A stretch of DNA of 64,000 nucleotides from Metaphire vulgaris (taxonomy: Eukaryota; Annelida; Clitellata; Crassiclitellata; Megascolecidae), in NCBI GenBank assembly GCA_018105865.1, contig CM030845.1:7133390-7197389 (forward strand), given 5' to 3'. The notes beneath the pieces were generated by a model. It was not told the DNA's origin. It ran no database searches and saw only the letters and a list, made by a program, of their open reading frames with translations. Position 1 is the stretch's first letter. Each line of letters starts with the position of its first letter. Of the stretch, positions 32,883 to 44,693 are shown one piece after another. Position numbers and translations under genes: made by a program.

Positions 32883-34293
32883 GTTGTTGTTGTTGTTGTT
32901 AAATATCATCATTATCGTCATCGGTTCATTAGCTTGAGATGAATCGGTTGAGTGTTTTTGATGCTTACTGCATAGTTTCTTCGTCGTGTCACCAGTACTC
33001 AGGGTCAAACTGTCGAAACTGTTGGCGTAAACGACACCGGAATCTCCTCGGCCGGCGATGGCCGACGCCTCCGATCCGCTGACGAGCGAACCAACGGCAA
33101 CGACGGTCAGCCCTATCCCGCTGCTTTTCGTCAGCTTTGCTTCGTCGACCAATCGGTCGTTATTATCGGACGTGGACGGTCCGGCGGTCACGAGCACGCA
33201 GTTGACCGTGACTCCCTGTCGCCGGTCGGAAGTCGTCTGGGAGCGCACGGCCTCCAGCGCAGCTGCGATGTTCCGTCCTCCACCCGAAGACCTGTACGGT
33301 ATCGACGTGATGGCGCTGAGCAGCACCTTTTGCTCGACGTCGTTGTCGGCGAAGCGGATGACCGCAGAGGTCGAACTGCCGAAGGTCGTGAACGCAATGC
33401 GACTGTCTGTGTCTGGTCTGAGGATATTCGACGCTACCGAAGCGACGAATTGTAGAACTTTCGGCCAATTTTCTGATCCAACTGCGTCCGAAGAGTCGAT
33501 CAGAAATACGACGTCTTGGCGATGACACGCTAGAAACACAACTAACGCGTTTAAAACGGCAATTAAAACTACAATAATTGAGGAACTGCAGGGCTAAAAC
33601 TGCTGCATACTGTAAAGTCTCCCTCTCTTGGTGCACGATTCATTAGTAATATTTCCTCGTTGCAAGGGAATCAATACTAATTACTAACGAACCCGTTTTT
33701 GATTTAAACGAGCTGCAGGACTATAAAAGTAGTGCATTATATTTTAAGAAATGCATAAAACTATTAGAATAAGATTACAGCTAGATAGGTGCAAATCATA
33801 GGCCCTACTGGTAGTCTAGTCTGGTAGGCCTACTTATGGGTGCTATGGTAATCATATCCCTTACAAATGGTTGATAAAATATTCAGGTATAGGCCTATAC
33901 AGTATACCTGTACACGTGCAATACCTAAGCTAATGCTTAATGCATCAAATACTTTTTTGATAAGTGTCTCTATACAATTCTTACTGGAAGTGGAAGATGT
34001 ATTTGTGCTAGGTGCGCCTATTGTCGTCGTCGTCGCTGTTGTTGTTGCTGCGGTTGTTGTTGTAGTAGTTGTTGGTGGCGTTGTTGTCGTTGTTGTTGGT
34101 GGTTGTGTTGTCGTAGTCGTTGTTGGTGGTGTTGTCGTTGTCGATGTCGATGTAGTTGTTGAAGAGGAGATCTCTGCATCCAAATCTGCAGTGTCACCAG
34201 CTCTCCTTGGAACTAAAAAAACATAACAGAGACTTAGTCATTCAGTTTGCAATGCTATCTGTTAAATTTTTATTTTGTCAGTTAATAATAATA

Positions 34294-34342
<49 letters not shown>

Positions 34343-36368
34343 AATAATGTGATTTTAAGTGGTTTAGGAGGCTAAGTAAGCCTGTGTGAAAACCACTGAT
34401 GTTAATGATTATTATAACAGATGAAATCTTCGTCTATCATATTTTCGATTCGTGACCAATTAAGGACAGTTTTATTTTATTTTTAGACTCAGTTAAATTA
34501 TAAGGAGAACAAATAATATATATATATATATATAATATATAAGTATGCCTATAATTAGGCATAGTGCTTGTTAATTTAACGATGCTACCAATAGGACTAA
34601 ACAGAATGTACTCTGTCCTAGATCATAAAAACAGGTCTTACTAGCTTTAACGACAGCCTGGAATCCACGTTGAGTTGGAAAATAGTCGACCGAGTAGTTA
34701 CTCTTAAATATGACCATCATCTCATTCGATTCGCTGTCCACTGGGACTTGCGGTCGATTAGAGCAACAAAATCTACGAAAGAAAATGAGACGGATCACAG
34801 AATGCTGTAAAACATCTGAAACGTAGTTCTGACCTTTTAAACTCTGTAGGCCTATGCCAGATTAGCAGTGGCGTGATGTGCTCGTCAGTTGGAAGCGCCT
34901 CGGGGCCCCCTCTGCTAAAAACGAGAATTCATTTTATTGTTAATTATACATATTTCATCGGCCCCCCTAAAAGTCTTGACAAGCCAAAAGATCATCGCTC
35001 GCATCGATCGTATTTTACATTTTATTTACAATTCTTCTCTTTGTCAATTACCAACAATTACATAGGTCCTACCGTCCTATGTGTAGGCCTAATTACATAT
35101 TACATAATTCAGGGCCGGATTAAGGTCAGAGTGGGCCTGGGGCTGAGAAGTAAAAAAAGATCGTCGCTTCCATAATTTGAAATTCAAAATTGCCCCTTGT
35201 AAAAAAAGTCATCGTTTGAAAAACGGTGGGCCTATTTTTATAGTGGGCCTGGGGCTTCAGCCCTCAGCCCCCGCCTTAATATGGCCCTGACATAATTGCA
35301 TATGTGAACTTATTGATTGGCTTGTGACGCGCTGATTTGAAAGCTAGCGTTCCCAACTGTGGCACTCTAAGCGTTGAAGTTGAACTACTTGCATAAGACT
35401 ATATTGTCAGCGATGATCAACAATTAAGTCCAGTTGATTTCATACCTGCCGCCTTCTTGGCCAAGATCCTGTTTGTATTTGACCTCAACCCAATGATAGC
35501 ACGCTCCGTATTCACAGTAGATGCCAAAATCCCCAGCGAACGTCAGCTGCAGTTTGTAGTTTTGCGGAGCCTATAGTTAACGAAATGACAAAAACACTGA
35601 TAATCAATGAATTACTTGGTAGCCTATTACTTCGAAATTGCCATTCTTAAAGCATAAGAGGTCCATTAAAGTGACCAATGTGACGTGATATTGTCCAGGC
35701 CAATAATTCAGAAGACAGCGCCAATTGTATATTGAGGGGAGAGTTTCGTACGCAAAAGGACTTATTTTATCTTATAAAGAAAGATTGGCGCATAGGCCTA
35801 TAGGCCTACTATGGAGGCATACAAAAGTATATTATTTTATTAAAAATTAGAACTAATTTCTGAATGAGTGATGATGTTCACCTTGATCCACCAGGTGCAT
35901 TCCTGCTTAGACAGGTAGTAACGTCTGTCGCTGTATCCCGGTGACGTGATCACCTGTTGGGAATTGGGTCCAATGGTCAACACCCCTCCACAGTTTCCTA
36001 TAAAGCAAAATAAATTCAAAGTAAAGTTTAAAAAAATTAAGACATCGAGACACTTCAATGCAATGCAACTGGGTTATTAATTTAAGTGAGCAGAGAAACT
36101 ATAGCGATTTTCACGTGCACTACAATGTAAATGCCGCCTACCGTAGCCTATAGGCCTATCACCCATCAAACTAATTTTTAATATCTTGCTAGGTCTCGTT
36201 AGCATTAAAAACGAAAGCAAATCGAAGATAGCAGGAATAGCTTTTCACTCGATCGCCTAATAAGTTATTTTTGATTTTAATAAAGTTAACGATTGTTTAA
36301 GCAATGTGAAATTTAAAGTCTATTTCGAATGGCTTAAAACTGCAAGTGAGCAATATTGAAAAAAATGA

Positions 36369-36408
<40 letters not shown>

Positions 36409-37157
36409 CCGTTTTTCGACGGCGCAATATTTTCACAGTAAGTTCCGGAGAATCCATCGGGACAGATGCACCTCGAACAGTCGCTCGGATTCTGGTATCC
36501 GCCTCGCTGACAAGACTGGCTGAGTGCTCTTTTGCAAACGCCTGATAAAGTGAAAATCGTACACAATACGGTGTCATCAGGTTCGCATCGGAATGAAATG
36601 ACGATAGAAGCACGCGAAATGATATTCTAACAACCGTTCCGGTCCTATAGGACGGTTCGCTTTTTGGTGGAACAGTTTTTAAGAGACAGATGTTATGTAA
36701 ATTCCAGATAGGCCTATGTAACAACATAAAGAAAGCAGAGATGGCCTTGTATTGGGTTAACCCATGGGTTGGGTCGGGTCAGACTTTTCCATATTTATGG
36801 TGGGTTGGGTTGGGTCAGAAAATAAGTCATGGTTTAAGAAATTGTAATGTTGGATTGTGTCAAGTAGCCCTATTGCCGACGTGGTTTGGGTTGGGTTCTA
36901 AGAAATGGACCAATTGCCATCTCTGAAGGAAAGCGCAATGGTAAATAAAAAAGAATGCCATCTGACGCTGTAACAGGCATTTCGAAGTGTACCTGGACAG
37001 TAGGCCAAATTCATGAGTTTAGCATCGTGGAACGAGAGGCCAGTCCTTTGTCCCATGTTCATTTGATAGAGAGGCTGCTTCGCGATTATGGTATCGCCTC
37101 CATTCTTAGAAATAGCTTCCTGAAAATACAGACACAACAACCTTCAAGTTTATATAC

Positions 37158-37240
<83 letters not shown>

Positions 37241-37250
37241 GTATATACAG

Positions 37251-37281
<31 letters not shown>

Positions 37282-38208
37282 CGTGCAATAGGCTACTTTA
37301 ACCTGATTCTGATTTTGTACAATGTTCCGCTTACTATCCCGTTCTTTTGATCGAATAAAAAGATATATTTTGCAGAAAATGTCTTTAAAAGATTTGTCAA
37401 GACGAGACAATCGCAGATCGGAAAAGAGTCCCGGTTTTGTACCTTGGACGAATACTGCATGACCGATCCGTAGTTGTATGGCAGACCGAGTCCGTTAGTT
37501 CCGTCGACCAGATTGAACTGAGAGATGTAGCTTTCGTAGATGTTCGACCAGACGATGTTGATGGCGCTGTCTCTGTCTCGCCTCATCTGTTCGTGATACA
37601 GACCGAGGGCGTGCCCTATCTCGTGCACTGGGGTTCCAAACTGAAGATCGTAAACAAGCACAAAACCACAATTAATATATCGAAGCCCTCTCTGTATAGT
37701 AACCTGCCAAATATTTTGCTGTTGCGGTAGACTCTGAGAAGCAACGCGAGTCCTGCGCCGTTGAAAATTAACTCTTGCGGAAAATTCGAGACATATTTTA
37801 TTTTAGGAAAGGAGAAAAACTTCACAATTCTAAGAAACTCAAATTACTTTCTAAAATACTGTATAAAGGAATCAGCTATGTCAGTGGTAGAATACTGATG
37901 GTCTTGCTGCGTCAGATTAAGAGCTATACTGAGAGAGAATCACTGACCCTAAAAAGGCAACTGGCGTAGAGATTGATCGGCTGCGGAATGTAGTTGGTTT
38001 TACCGACGTACGAATAGCACCTGAAGATTAACAAGCCACAACAACCTGTTTTATCATACTGCCAAGAAAAGTTTCTCGTTTGTTAACTTCGATTCAAAAA
38101 TTCGTTCAAGATTTTGGATCAGTTGAAATGAATAGACGATGAGATGTCTCTACTATTTAAATAGGCCTATGCTGTAATAGTAAAAATATAATAATAATAA
38201 TAGTACCA

Positions 38209-38280
<72 letters not shown>

Positions 38281-39702
38281 GCTGGAATTTTAAGTGCTTT
38301 AGTAGGATTTCTTCTTTATTGAAAACCGCTGTCGCTCATGCAGAAATTGAAAAGATCGAGTGTGATCGGTCATTAGGACCTCACTTACCCAGCTGCTTGG
38401 CTCGTGAGGATGATGTGGTTGCCGGTGTAGGGCGTGTTGGTGGGCAGCTCGGTGAAGCGTATGCAGGTGTTGTCCATCCAATGTTGAAACGCATCTCGGA
38501 TCGTCTTCTTCTGAGAGTCACCTGCGATGAAATAATTACAAAAAGAGCTCTTAGCAACTTCTAGAAATCGTTGTCGCTATATGATGGTCTTATACGTCAC
38601 CTAGGCAAAGACTGCGTTTCTAATTCTATCTTTACTTTTAGTAAAGTTAGACTAAGTGCAGTTTTGAGTTGCGTACATACGCTTATTTAGGCGAATTTGC
38701 AAAGAATTTGGGGTACGGCACAGCTGGTCGAGGCCAATTCCTTGGTTTGATAGAATAAATTTTGAGGTGGGACCATGTTGACTTTTGAAACATCGAGCAC
38801 TAGCTGAAGTCTACGATGGGTTAGAATTTTGTAGTAAAGAATTTTTATCAATCAAAAATAAAACTGACTTTCGCAGAGGCAGTGTTTTTTTACTACAGTT
38901 ACGAGCCATTTCAAACTAGCAAAACTGTTTTTAATTGAAATACTTCCATCTAAATACACGGAAAGCATTCGAGACAGACTGAATAGGAAGAAATAAAATT
39001 TAATGTCTACCGCATATAGTGCTTTTGTTTGTAAGAAATAAGAAATCTAACTTAATACCGTTCAGACTTACTCTGAGTTCCGTCGAACTTGTAATGAATT
39101 GGCAAAGACCATTTCATATTGGGAAATTTTTTGAGGTCCGACAACGTTCTCTTCTTTCTCTTATTTGCCAGATCATTCCTGTGCTGTGCCTCTTCGTACA
39201 TCATGTCCACCTGTTCCTCTGTCCACCACATGCAGCCTCCCTGGTTCTGATCGGCGAGAAACGAAGACGGCGAATCCGGAGCAAGACCCTACGAAATGCA
39301 AACGGGAAGTCTGCTTGATGACTCTTTAATTATAAGGCATATGGCCTACAGTACTACCTACCAGGCTTAAAAGTAATCATTTGCGACCCAGTCGACTATA
39401 ATACGGCTCAGTACCAAGGGAACAGTCATTGGTATACGAATGGTCTTGTATATAGCCATTAGATTTATAATCATATATTGTAGAAGTAGAGAATGTTGCA
39501 AGTAAACAAACAAAATAAACAAGCAAACATTTTATGCTATACAGTTTGTTGCTATTTGCTGACTCGAGGTCAAGAAGACAAAAAACCGAGAAAACACGAC
39601 CCACGAGGCCACGACCAAGTCATAATTTGAACGAAAGGTCAAATGGAACACAGTATTTCTAGCATAGGACAGATCCAATTAAACCAACTGTAAACTCCCG
39701 TA

Positions 39703-39778
<76 letters not shown>

Positions 39779-41168
39779 GCTTTGCTGTCAATGTTATTGC
39801 ATCGGGTCATACGAGCGAATCAACGAACCGATAATTGTCTCACGTGAGCCACGACTGGTTTATGCAAGTGAATTTCGAACTCAAAATGTGCTGTACAAAA
39901 ACTAAAATTGCTAGGGTTCACTCACTCATCAGAAGGCATAACGCTTTTATCACATTTGTGCGAAACCACCTACTGCAAAATGTATGTAGGCCTACACATG
40001 CACGCCATTGCACGGTATGTATATTGGTCTATACTCGTCCATTTATTAATTTGAACATATACACGACCCAGGTTGGCCTTATTTGACGCCTCTTGGTTTC
40101 TTGGAGGCGACTTTGTAAGAGTAGTATGACCCCACTATCAAGTTTCCAGTAAGTTCGTTCATAGATCCGCAGCTCATAGGCCTACGGTAGAGTAAACTGG
40201 TTTACCTTCAGAGCGTCACGTGTAATAATTTGACAATGCACCAGCTCATGCGGCACATGCTAAGTGTTCTGTCATTTATAGAAGTCGATTATGGTCTTAG
40301 AGGTAAGTTGATTTTGATTACATGATCATCGAAGCGTGAAATGCTCAGTCAAAATTTTGTTCCTTCTTCTAACGCGGATACAAGTGCGTGGGCAAATAAT
40401 TGGCGAAGGCGCTTAGGGAAACAATCAACAACGGGAAGAAAATGGTAAATATAAAAATAGGAAGGTAGACATTTAGGTAGCAAGGGATTCTCAGTAGGCC
40501 TATATACTTCGACGAACAAATCCAAAATCAGAAAAGGTTCAATAATGTATGTTTAGGCCCATTCCTTACGGACTGTACTGAAGAAAAACTACTGAAGAAA
40601 AACGGGAAAATGAAAAGGGATAATAATGAGAAAAATACAGAGGAGGAGGGGAGGAGGAGGAGAAGAAGATATTAAAACATATAAATTCAGGCATGAGCTA
40701 AAGGATTCGAAAATTCTATTGACGACCTGTTTTCCCACTAGTTAACACATCAAAAGGAGAGACCAGCGGGGTCAATTTACAAATTCATTGATTCCTGGTT
40801 ATACCCGACTCACTTATTCCAGTGGCACGACGGAAATCGAATTCTCGACTTACTGCTGCAGTTGGGTCCTGAACGTTTGTGATTCCTTTCTCGCGAGCGA
40901 GTAGATCGACGAGCTGACTGTACTTGGAATTCACCCGTTCGCAGACTGCTTCGGGCAATCCGCGACAGTTCAACCACTCCGTCATCGTCCTGTTCGGCGG
41001 GCGCCAAAGCTGTTCTTCTCCGTGCTCGTTGCCCGGTAAGCTTCTAGCCTGAAAAACAATTTCCACGTTTTATTACATTAATAAATTCCACCGATGCGTG
41101 TGGATGTTATACTAAGATGCTACACGATGATGATGATGATGGTGGTGATGATGATGATGATGATGATG

Positions 41169-41221
<53 letters not shown>

Positions 41222-41694
41222 TAATAATATGCTTTAGAGTGGCTTATGATATCAAGGAAGCCTGCTGCGTGAAAACCACTGTAGTAACTCTCCACATTGA
41301 ATAATCTTATTTTCCGAGATAATCGAATACCTGTGAACCAAGTAATATCCCCAAATCGCCTTGGCGTTAATTTAGTTGTTAAGTGCAGGCGGGCAGTGTA
41401 GGTATCAATTGCGATCTAATACTATGCTTAGGCCTACTATTCAAAACTGTCTCCGAAAAGATGACACGTCTTTTCTTTTTAATTTTCAACGTATATACCA
41501 TAACTGAACTGTGCGCAGTATAGATGAGCAGTAAAAGCGATCCTATGTGCTTATAACCATATCATATTTCGGATGGGTGCTACTGAAAGCAAACATTTAA
41601 TGTAAAGCACGTAATTATAGTGAACGTTTATCACCTGACAGCGGTAAGTTGTCAGCACAACCACCAGTAGTTGAAGAAATCGTCGAATTATCAT
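31096..41694 (-). CDS. Secreted astacin metalloprotease: astacin-EGF-CUB-Thr linker-VWA-MAM
   Basis: Exons (minus): 41694-41635, 41048-40854, 40259-40206, 39288-39072, 38521-38389, 38020-37948, 37640-37443, 37119-36993, 36541-36410, 35997-35882, 35570-35446, 34772-34642, 34212-33985, 33529-32969, 32523-32301, 31853-31655, 31185-31096. They join to about 953 codons. Residues 1-20 are a signal peptide (RRFLQLLVVVLTTYRCQ). A propeptide with FLADQNQGG (aspartate-switch position) ends at the furin-like KRKKR (146-150). The catalytic site is HEIGHALGLYHE (zinc ligands His250, 254, 260), with Met-turn SVMQYS. Next come one EGF (CICPDGFSGTYC), one CUB (CGG..SPGY..CTWWI; MMVIFKSNYS), about 75 residues of Thr/Pro, a VWA-like domain with a degenerate metal site, and a MAM domain (DFDWT, PTGPD, CVDFYYHMYG, SGDIGLDKI). 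There is no transmembrane or GPI tail. Exons 3 and 15 have the least certain borders. Confidence 0.85.
31412..31600. mobile_element. hAT-like MITE in the last protease intron
   Basis: Ends CAGTGTTTATTCTAG / CTAGAATAAACACTG, flanked by a perfect 8-bp duplication GTTAAAAT (31404-31411 and 31601-31608). The interior is G-rich (GGGGGATTTCC) with no coding. An 8-bp duplication with CAG ends is diagnostic of hAT elements. It is the same family as 52327-52478. Confidence 0.88.
31971..32243. mobile_element. Possible hAT (Charlie-like) element in a protease intron
   Basis: Left end CAGCAGTTCTCAAACTGCAG, followed by GTACCCCGGGGTCTGTGGAG. The right end inverted is CAGCGCTTTTGAACCC. The CAGNNGTTCTCAA start is typical of Charlie-type hAT ends. 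The flanking 8-mers match only partly, so the insertion is old or the borders are off. Confidence 0.45.
32851..32900. repeat. (ATT)n/(GTT)n microsatellite
   Basis: TTATTATTATT runs into TTGTTGTTGTT in the intron between the VWA and MAM exons. A (CATCAT/CGT)n run lies nearby at 32775-32817. Confidence 0.9.
34282..34398 (-). repeat. SINE 3' tail joined to an (ATT)n microsatellite
   Basis: On the minus strand CAGTGGTTTTCACACAGGCT...CCACTTAAAATCACATTATTAG runs directly into (ATT)n of about 45 bases. The SINE end and the simple repeat are contiguous. Confidence 0.7.
35110..35289. mobile_element. hAT-like MITE with perfect 8-bp duplication
   Basis: Ends CAGGGCCGGATTAAGG / CCTTAATATGGCCCTG, flanked on both sides by ACATAATT (35102-35109, 35290-35297). 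The interior repeats GTGGGCCTGGGGCT. It lies in the intron between two CUB exons of the protease gene. Confidence 0.9.
36369..36408. repeat. (ATT)n microsatellite abutting the EGF exon donor
   Basis: About 40 bases of TTA/ATT repeats lying directly downstream (minus strand) of the donor at 36409-36408. The intron therefore starts with a simple repeat. Confidence 0.9.
36736..36925. mobile_element. hAT-like MITE (CAGAGATGGC ends)
   Basis: CAGAGATGGC ... GCCATCTCTG with flanks AAAGAAAG (36728-36735) and AAGGAAAG (36926-36933), 7 of 8 identical. The interior has GGGTTGGGT motifs. Confidence 0.75.
37158..37282. repeat. (TA)n-(GA)n-(TA)n compound microsatellite
   Basis: About 55 bases TA, about 27 bases AG, then about 35 bases TA, between the catalytic and post-catalytic exons of the protease gene. 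Confidence 0.95.
38205..38335 (-). repeat. SINE 3' tail joined to an (ATT)n microsatellite
   Basis: Minus strand: GCGGTTTTCAATAAAGAAG, then CTTAAAATTCCAGC, running directly into about 75 bases of (ATT)n. The tail is diverged compared with 34340-34398. Confidence 0.6.
39703..39779. repeat. (ATT)n microsatellite
   Basis: About 75 bases of pure TTA/ATT in a propeptide intron of the protease gene. No SINE tail is recognisable at its edges. Confidence 0.95.
41125..41285 (-). repeat. SINE 3' tail with (ATT)n and (ATC)n microsatellite
   Basis: Minus strand: CAGTGGTTTTCACGCAGCAG...GCCACTCTAAAGCATATTATT runs into (ATT)n, then into (ATC)n at 41170-41125. It lies in intron 1 of the protease gene. Confidence 0.65.
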
Positions 41695-42912
41695 CACCGT
41701 CGTCGTCATCATCATCAGTCCAATTTAATCTCAAAATTATTTCGTGCGTCAAACCGGTTGAACTTAGGCCTAATATAGTTGCTTATAAGTAGCAGATTAT
41801 TCGTTAATTATTCTTATAGGCTTTTGGCTTTCTTTTCTGAGTCGTAATAACGGGTTTCGGCCGTTGTAGATAAGCTATGTCGATTCGGAGTAGTCGTTCC
41901 TTCGTTCGTTCGTATTTAAAAGTTGTTATTTCTGCTTCTTCTTCGTTTTCCTCTGATCGACTCCTCTTCGTTTCTGTCTTGCTGGTCTTGCTCCGTCGGT
42001 CTTTATAAAGACAGCGGGGACAATGCGCGGCAACGGAGCCGAGCGAGTGAATCAGTGTTCTTTCATGCACCCGGGGCCGAATTAGCACCGTCTCTTTTTA
42101 CCGAGAAAAGTCTGAGAACCGTAGGCAGCCTAGCTAGCTCTTCGTACCTAACCGCTAGACCAGTCACCACGCATATACGGCCATTGAAGAGTCGACGGAG
42201 ACGTAGAAGAAGTAGGTGACGAGCAGGCGCTTAATAAGTCATATTCTATTCACAAAAACGAATGACATATACTTCCCTCTGTTCCCTTAACTGCATTGTG
42301 CTTCGGTTTTCTTGCCAGACAAAGCGCGTGGCCTGTCTTTGCCTTGCGCCAACCCGACTAAGAGCCCGAACTTTCTAACACGCATCATTTCTCACAAGCG
42401 CATAGTAATCGGATATTTGCTCAATAAAAGATATAACGGCGACTCCCCGGGGCAATTAGACTAATCGCAAGTATATACTGTATGTCCCCCACATCTGATT
42501 TGCCTTCCAGGTATTGCGGACATTGTGTTTAAAAACTGTAGCTGTGGGCGATGGTAGATGTTTTTCTTTCTTCGTAAGTACAGTACGATTTCCGTTCCAT
42601 GGACGCCGTCGCGGGTTGAACCGGAAAACTTAATAAAAATCGAGTACATTAACTGAACGCCTCCAAGCCTCTCTTCCATCAAATTAACTCGCCTGTTGAA
42701 GTTTGTTGTGCTACAGTTTCTTGATCGATGGTGGTGTATTCATATGCTTCTGTTCGTTTTATCGTTTGCTCCATTCCGAAAATATCTCTAGTTTGATCAC
42801 TGTTCGAGAAATTATTTAACAATCCGCAAATGTCTGAAATGAGATGATAGTCTAAGTTTTCTGTCGAATAAATTAGATATAAGAGAACACGTGGGCGGAA
42901 TAGGCTTAGAAC
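41695..42912. other. Upstream region of the astacin gene
   Basis: About 310 bases upstream of the protease ATG the palindromic CTTTATAAAG (around 42003-42012) could serve as a TATA box for the minus strand. A minus-strand open stretch at about 42830-42680 (SDICGLLNNFSNSDQTRDIF) follows a TTTCAG acceptor but has no family resemblance. No other gene is seen. Confidence 0.3.
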
Positions 42913-43197
42913 CAGAGGCGTAGCGAGGGGCAGGGGGCATATGCCCCCGGGCGCCGAGGTGGGGGGCGCCAAAATTGGGTATATGGGTAAGTAAATGCAT
43001 AATAAAGAAGAAGAAGAAAATGTGCGACGACCTTCTTTTGCTCGTCAGCACTACTATGAAGAGGGGCGTCCGTAAGACTTGAGGGGCGCCGAGAACAATA
43101 TGACGACTTTTTTTGCTTGTCAACACTGTTGGGGGCACCAACGGTACACTTTTCCCCCGGGCGCCGGATACCCTCGCTACGCCTCTGCTTAGAACAC
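42913..43197. mobile_element. hAT-like MITE with perfect 8-bp duplication
   Basis: CAGAGGCGTAGCGAGGG ... CCCTCGCTACGCCTCTG between two copies of CTTAGAAC (42905-42912, 43198-43205). The interior is rich in GGGCGCC. Same end family as 60881-61204 and 63217-63567. Confidence 0.92.
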
Positions 43198-43205
43198 GTT
43201 CTTTC

Positions 43206-44261
43206 GCTGGAATCCTGTATTTGAAGTCCAGCTGGGTCAGTTATCATAATTTCAAAATGCGGGCAAAGTTTAATCAGAAATATTTCCATTATGCCACTGA
43301 GTGATGTTTTATTGGAATATGTGTTCGAACGTTAAACCTGTGTTAGGTGTCTTATCGATAACCATATTATATTGATATACCAAGATTAAATATTTGTAAA
43401 ATTATGCGAGACCGATACGTACGATTGCTGGTACACTGTACATCAATTCATGAAAATACGCAATATCTAGTTATAAGTGAACAGTTGTCTAAACTGGGTA
43501 AGGGTCTTTAATCATTTTAGCAAGGCAGGTGTGATTGGTTTTTTGGTGCTTGGAATTATCGTTATCTTGCGCTATAAAAGCAAGAATAGGCTAACTGGAT
43601 TTAATATCGTCTCAATCGACATTCACAAGAAGAAACATACAAGAAAAAATCGCTCTCAAGCGGATACGGACTAATAATAGTTATTGTCATTCAGTCATTC
43701 TTCGTCATGCACTGTTCTGACACTAAAACCTGAGACTTACTAAATTAGTCTGACGCCAACAGCGACCGACTTCGAAATCACCCACACTTCAATCTTCATA
43801 TTCATTACTCAGTTATAGACCTAATGCAAGCATGAGCAAATCCACACTGAGCCCGGTTATGCAAGAATAACAAAGGGAAACTCAAGACACCACCTGATCA
43901 TTGTTTCTTAGGCGGTCTAGGTTCCGGTTTTTTTATTCATCCCTCCACAGGAGAGTTGCTTGAGACGTAAGATGACAATATGACCCCTAGAGGCTGTTAT
44001 GACCGAAAGTCTTTATGAGGACTCAGTTGAGAAACCTTCGTCGACAGAACTGTGGCTTGTATTCGTAGTCCATAGCAATTGTGCGGTAATAAGCACGCCG
44101 TTGTTTGTCACAGATATGGATGACTGAAATTGCGAGGTGAAGTGGTTTGTGGGCCGCCCACAATTTGACGGTCGGGGTGAGTAAGAGGGTGGTCAAGTTG
44201 ACTGATTCTTTCCGAGCATCGTTTGGTGAAGTGAAGAGTCTTCTGCGTACAGCATCAGCGC
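43206..44261. other. Gene-free stretch
   Basis: No recognisable gene or repeat structure. A 65-codon frame at 43477-43674 has a short hydrophobic run but no ATG in good context and no splice-site support. Confidence 0.3.
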
Positions 44262-44345
44262 CATATTATTATTATTATTATTAGTAGTAGTAGTAGTAGT
44301 CGTAGTAGTAGTAGTAGTAGTAGCAGCAGTAGTAGTAGTAGTAGT

Positions 44346-44399
<54 letters not shown>

Positions 44400-44408
44400 G
44401 GCAGCAGT

Positions 44409-44504
<96 letters not shown>

Positions 44505-44510
44505 GGCAGT

Positions 44511-44566
<56 letters not shown>

Positions 44567-44567
44567 T

Positions 44568-44632
<65 letters not shown>

Positions 44633-44693
44633 GGCAGCAGTAGCAGCAGCAGTAGCAGCAGCAGCAGTGGTAGCAGTAGTAGTAGTAGTAGTA
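44262..44693. repeat. Giant (GTA/GCA)n trinucleotide tract
   Basis: About 430 bases: ATT, then GTA, then nearly pure GCA (CAG) triplets with scattered GTG/GTA interruptions, then GTA again. It is open in several frames (poly-Ala, poly-Gln, poly-Cys) on both strands only because of its composition. It is followed at 44690-44760 by a dispersed repeat (TTTATAGAGCGCAGTAAG). Confidence 0.97.

Noticed and set aside
33058..33525. 155-codon plus-strand frame
   Set aside because: Exact antisense shadow of the VWA exon of the protease gene.
42679..42870. Minus-strand frame with SDICGLLNNFSNSDQTRDIF as an extra 5' exon of the astacin gene
   Set aside because: The signal peptide exon at 41694 already gives a convincing start, and this frame has no donor that would join it.
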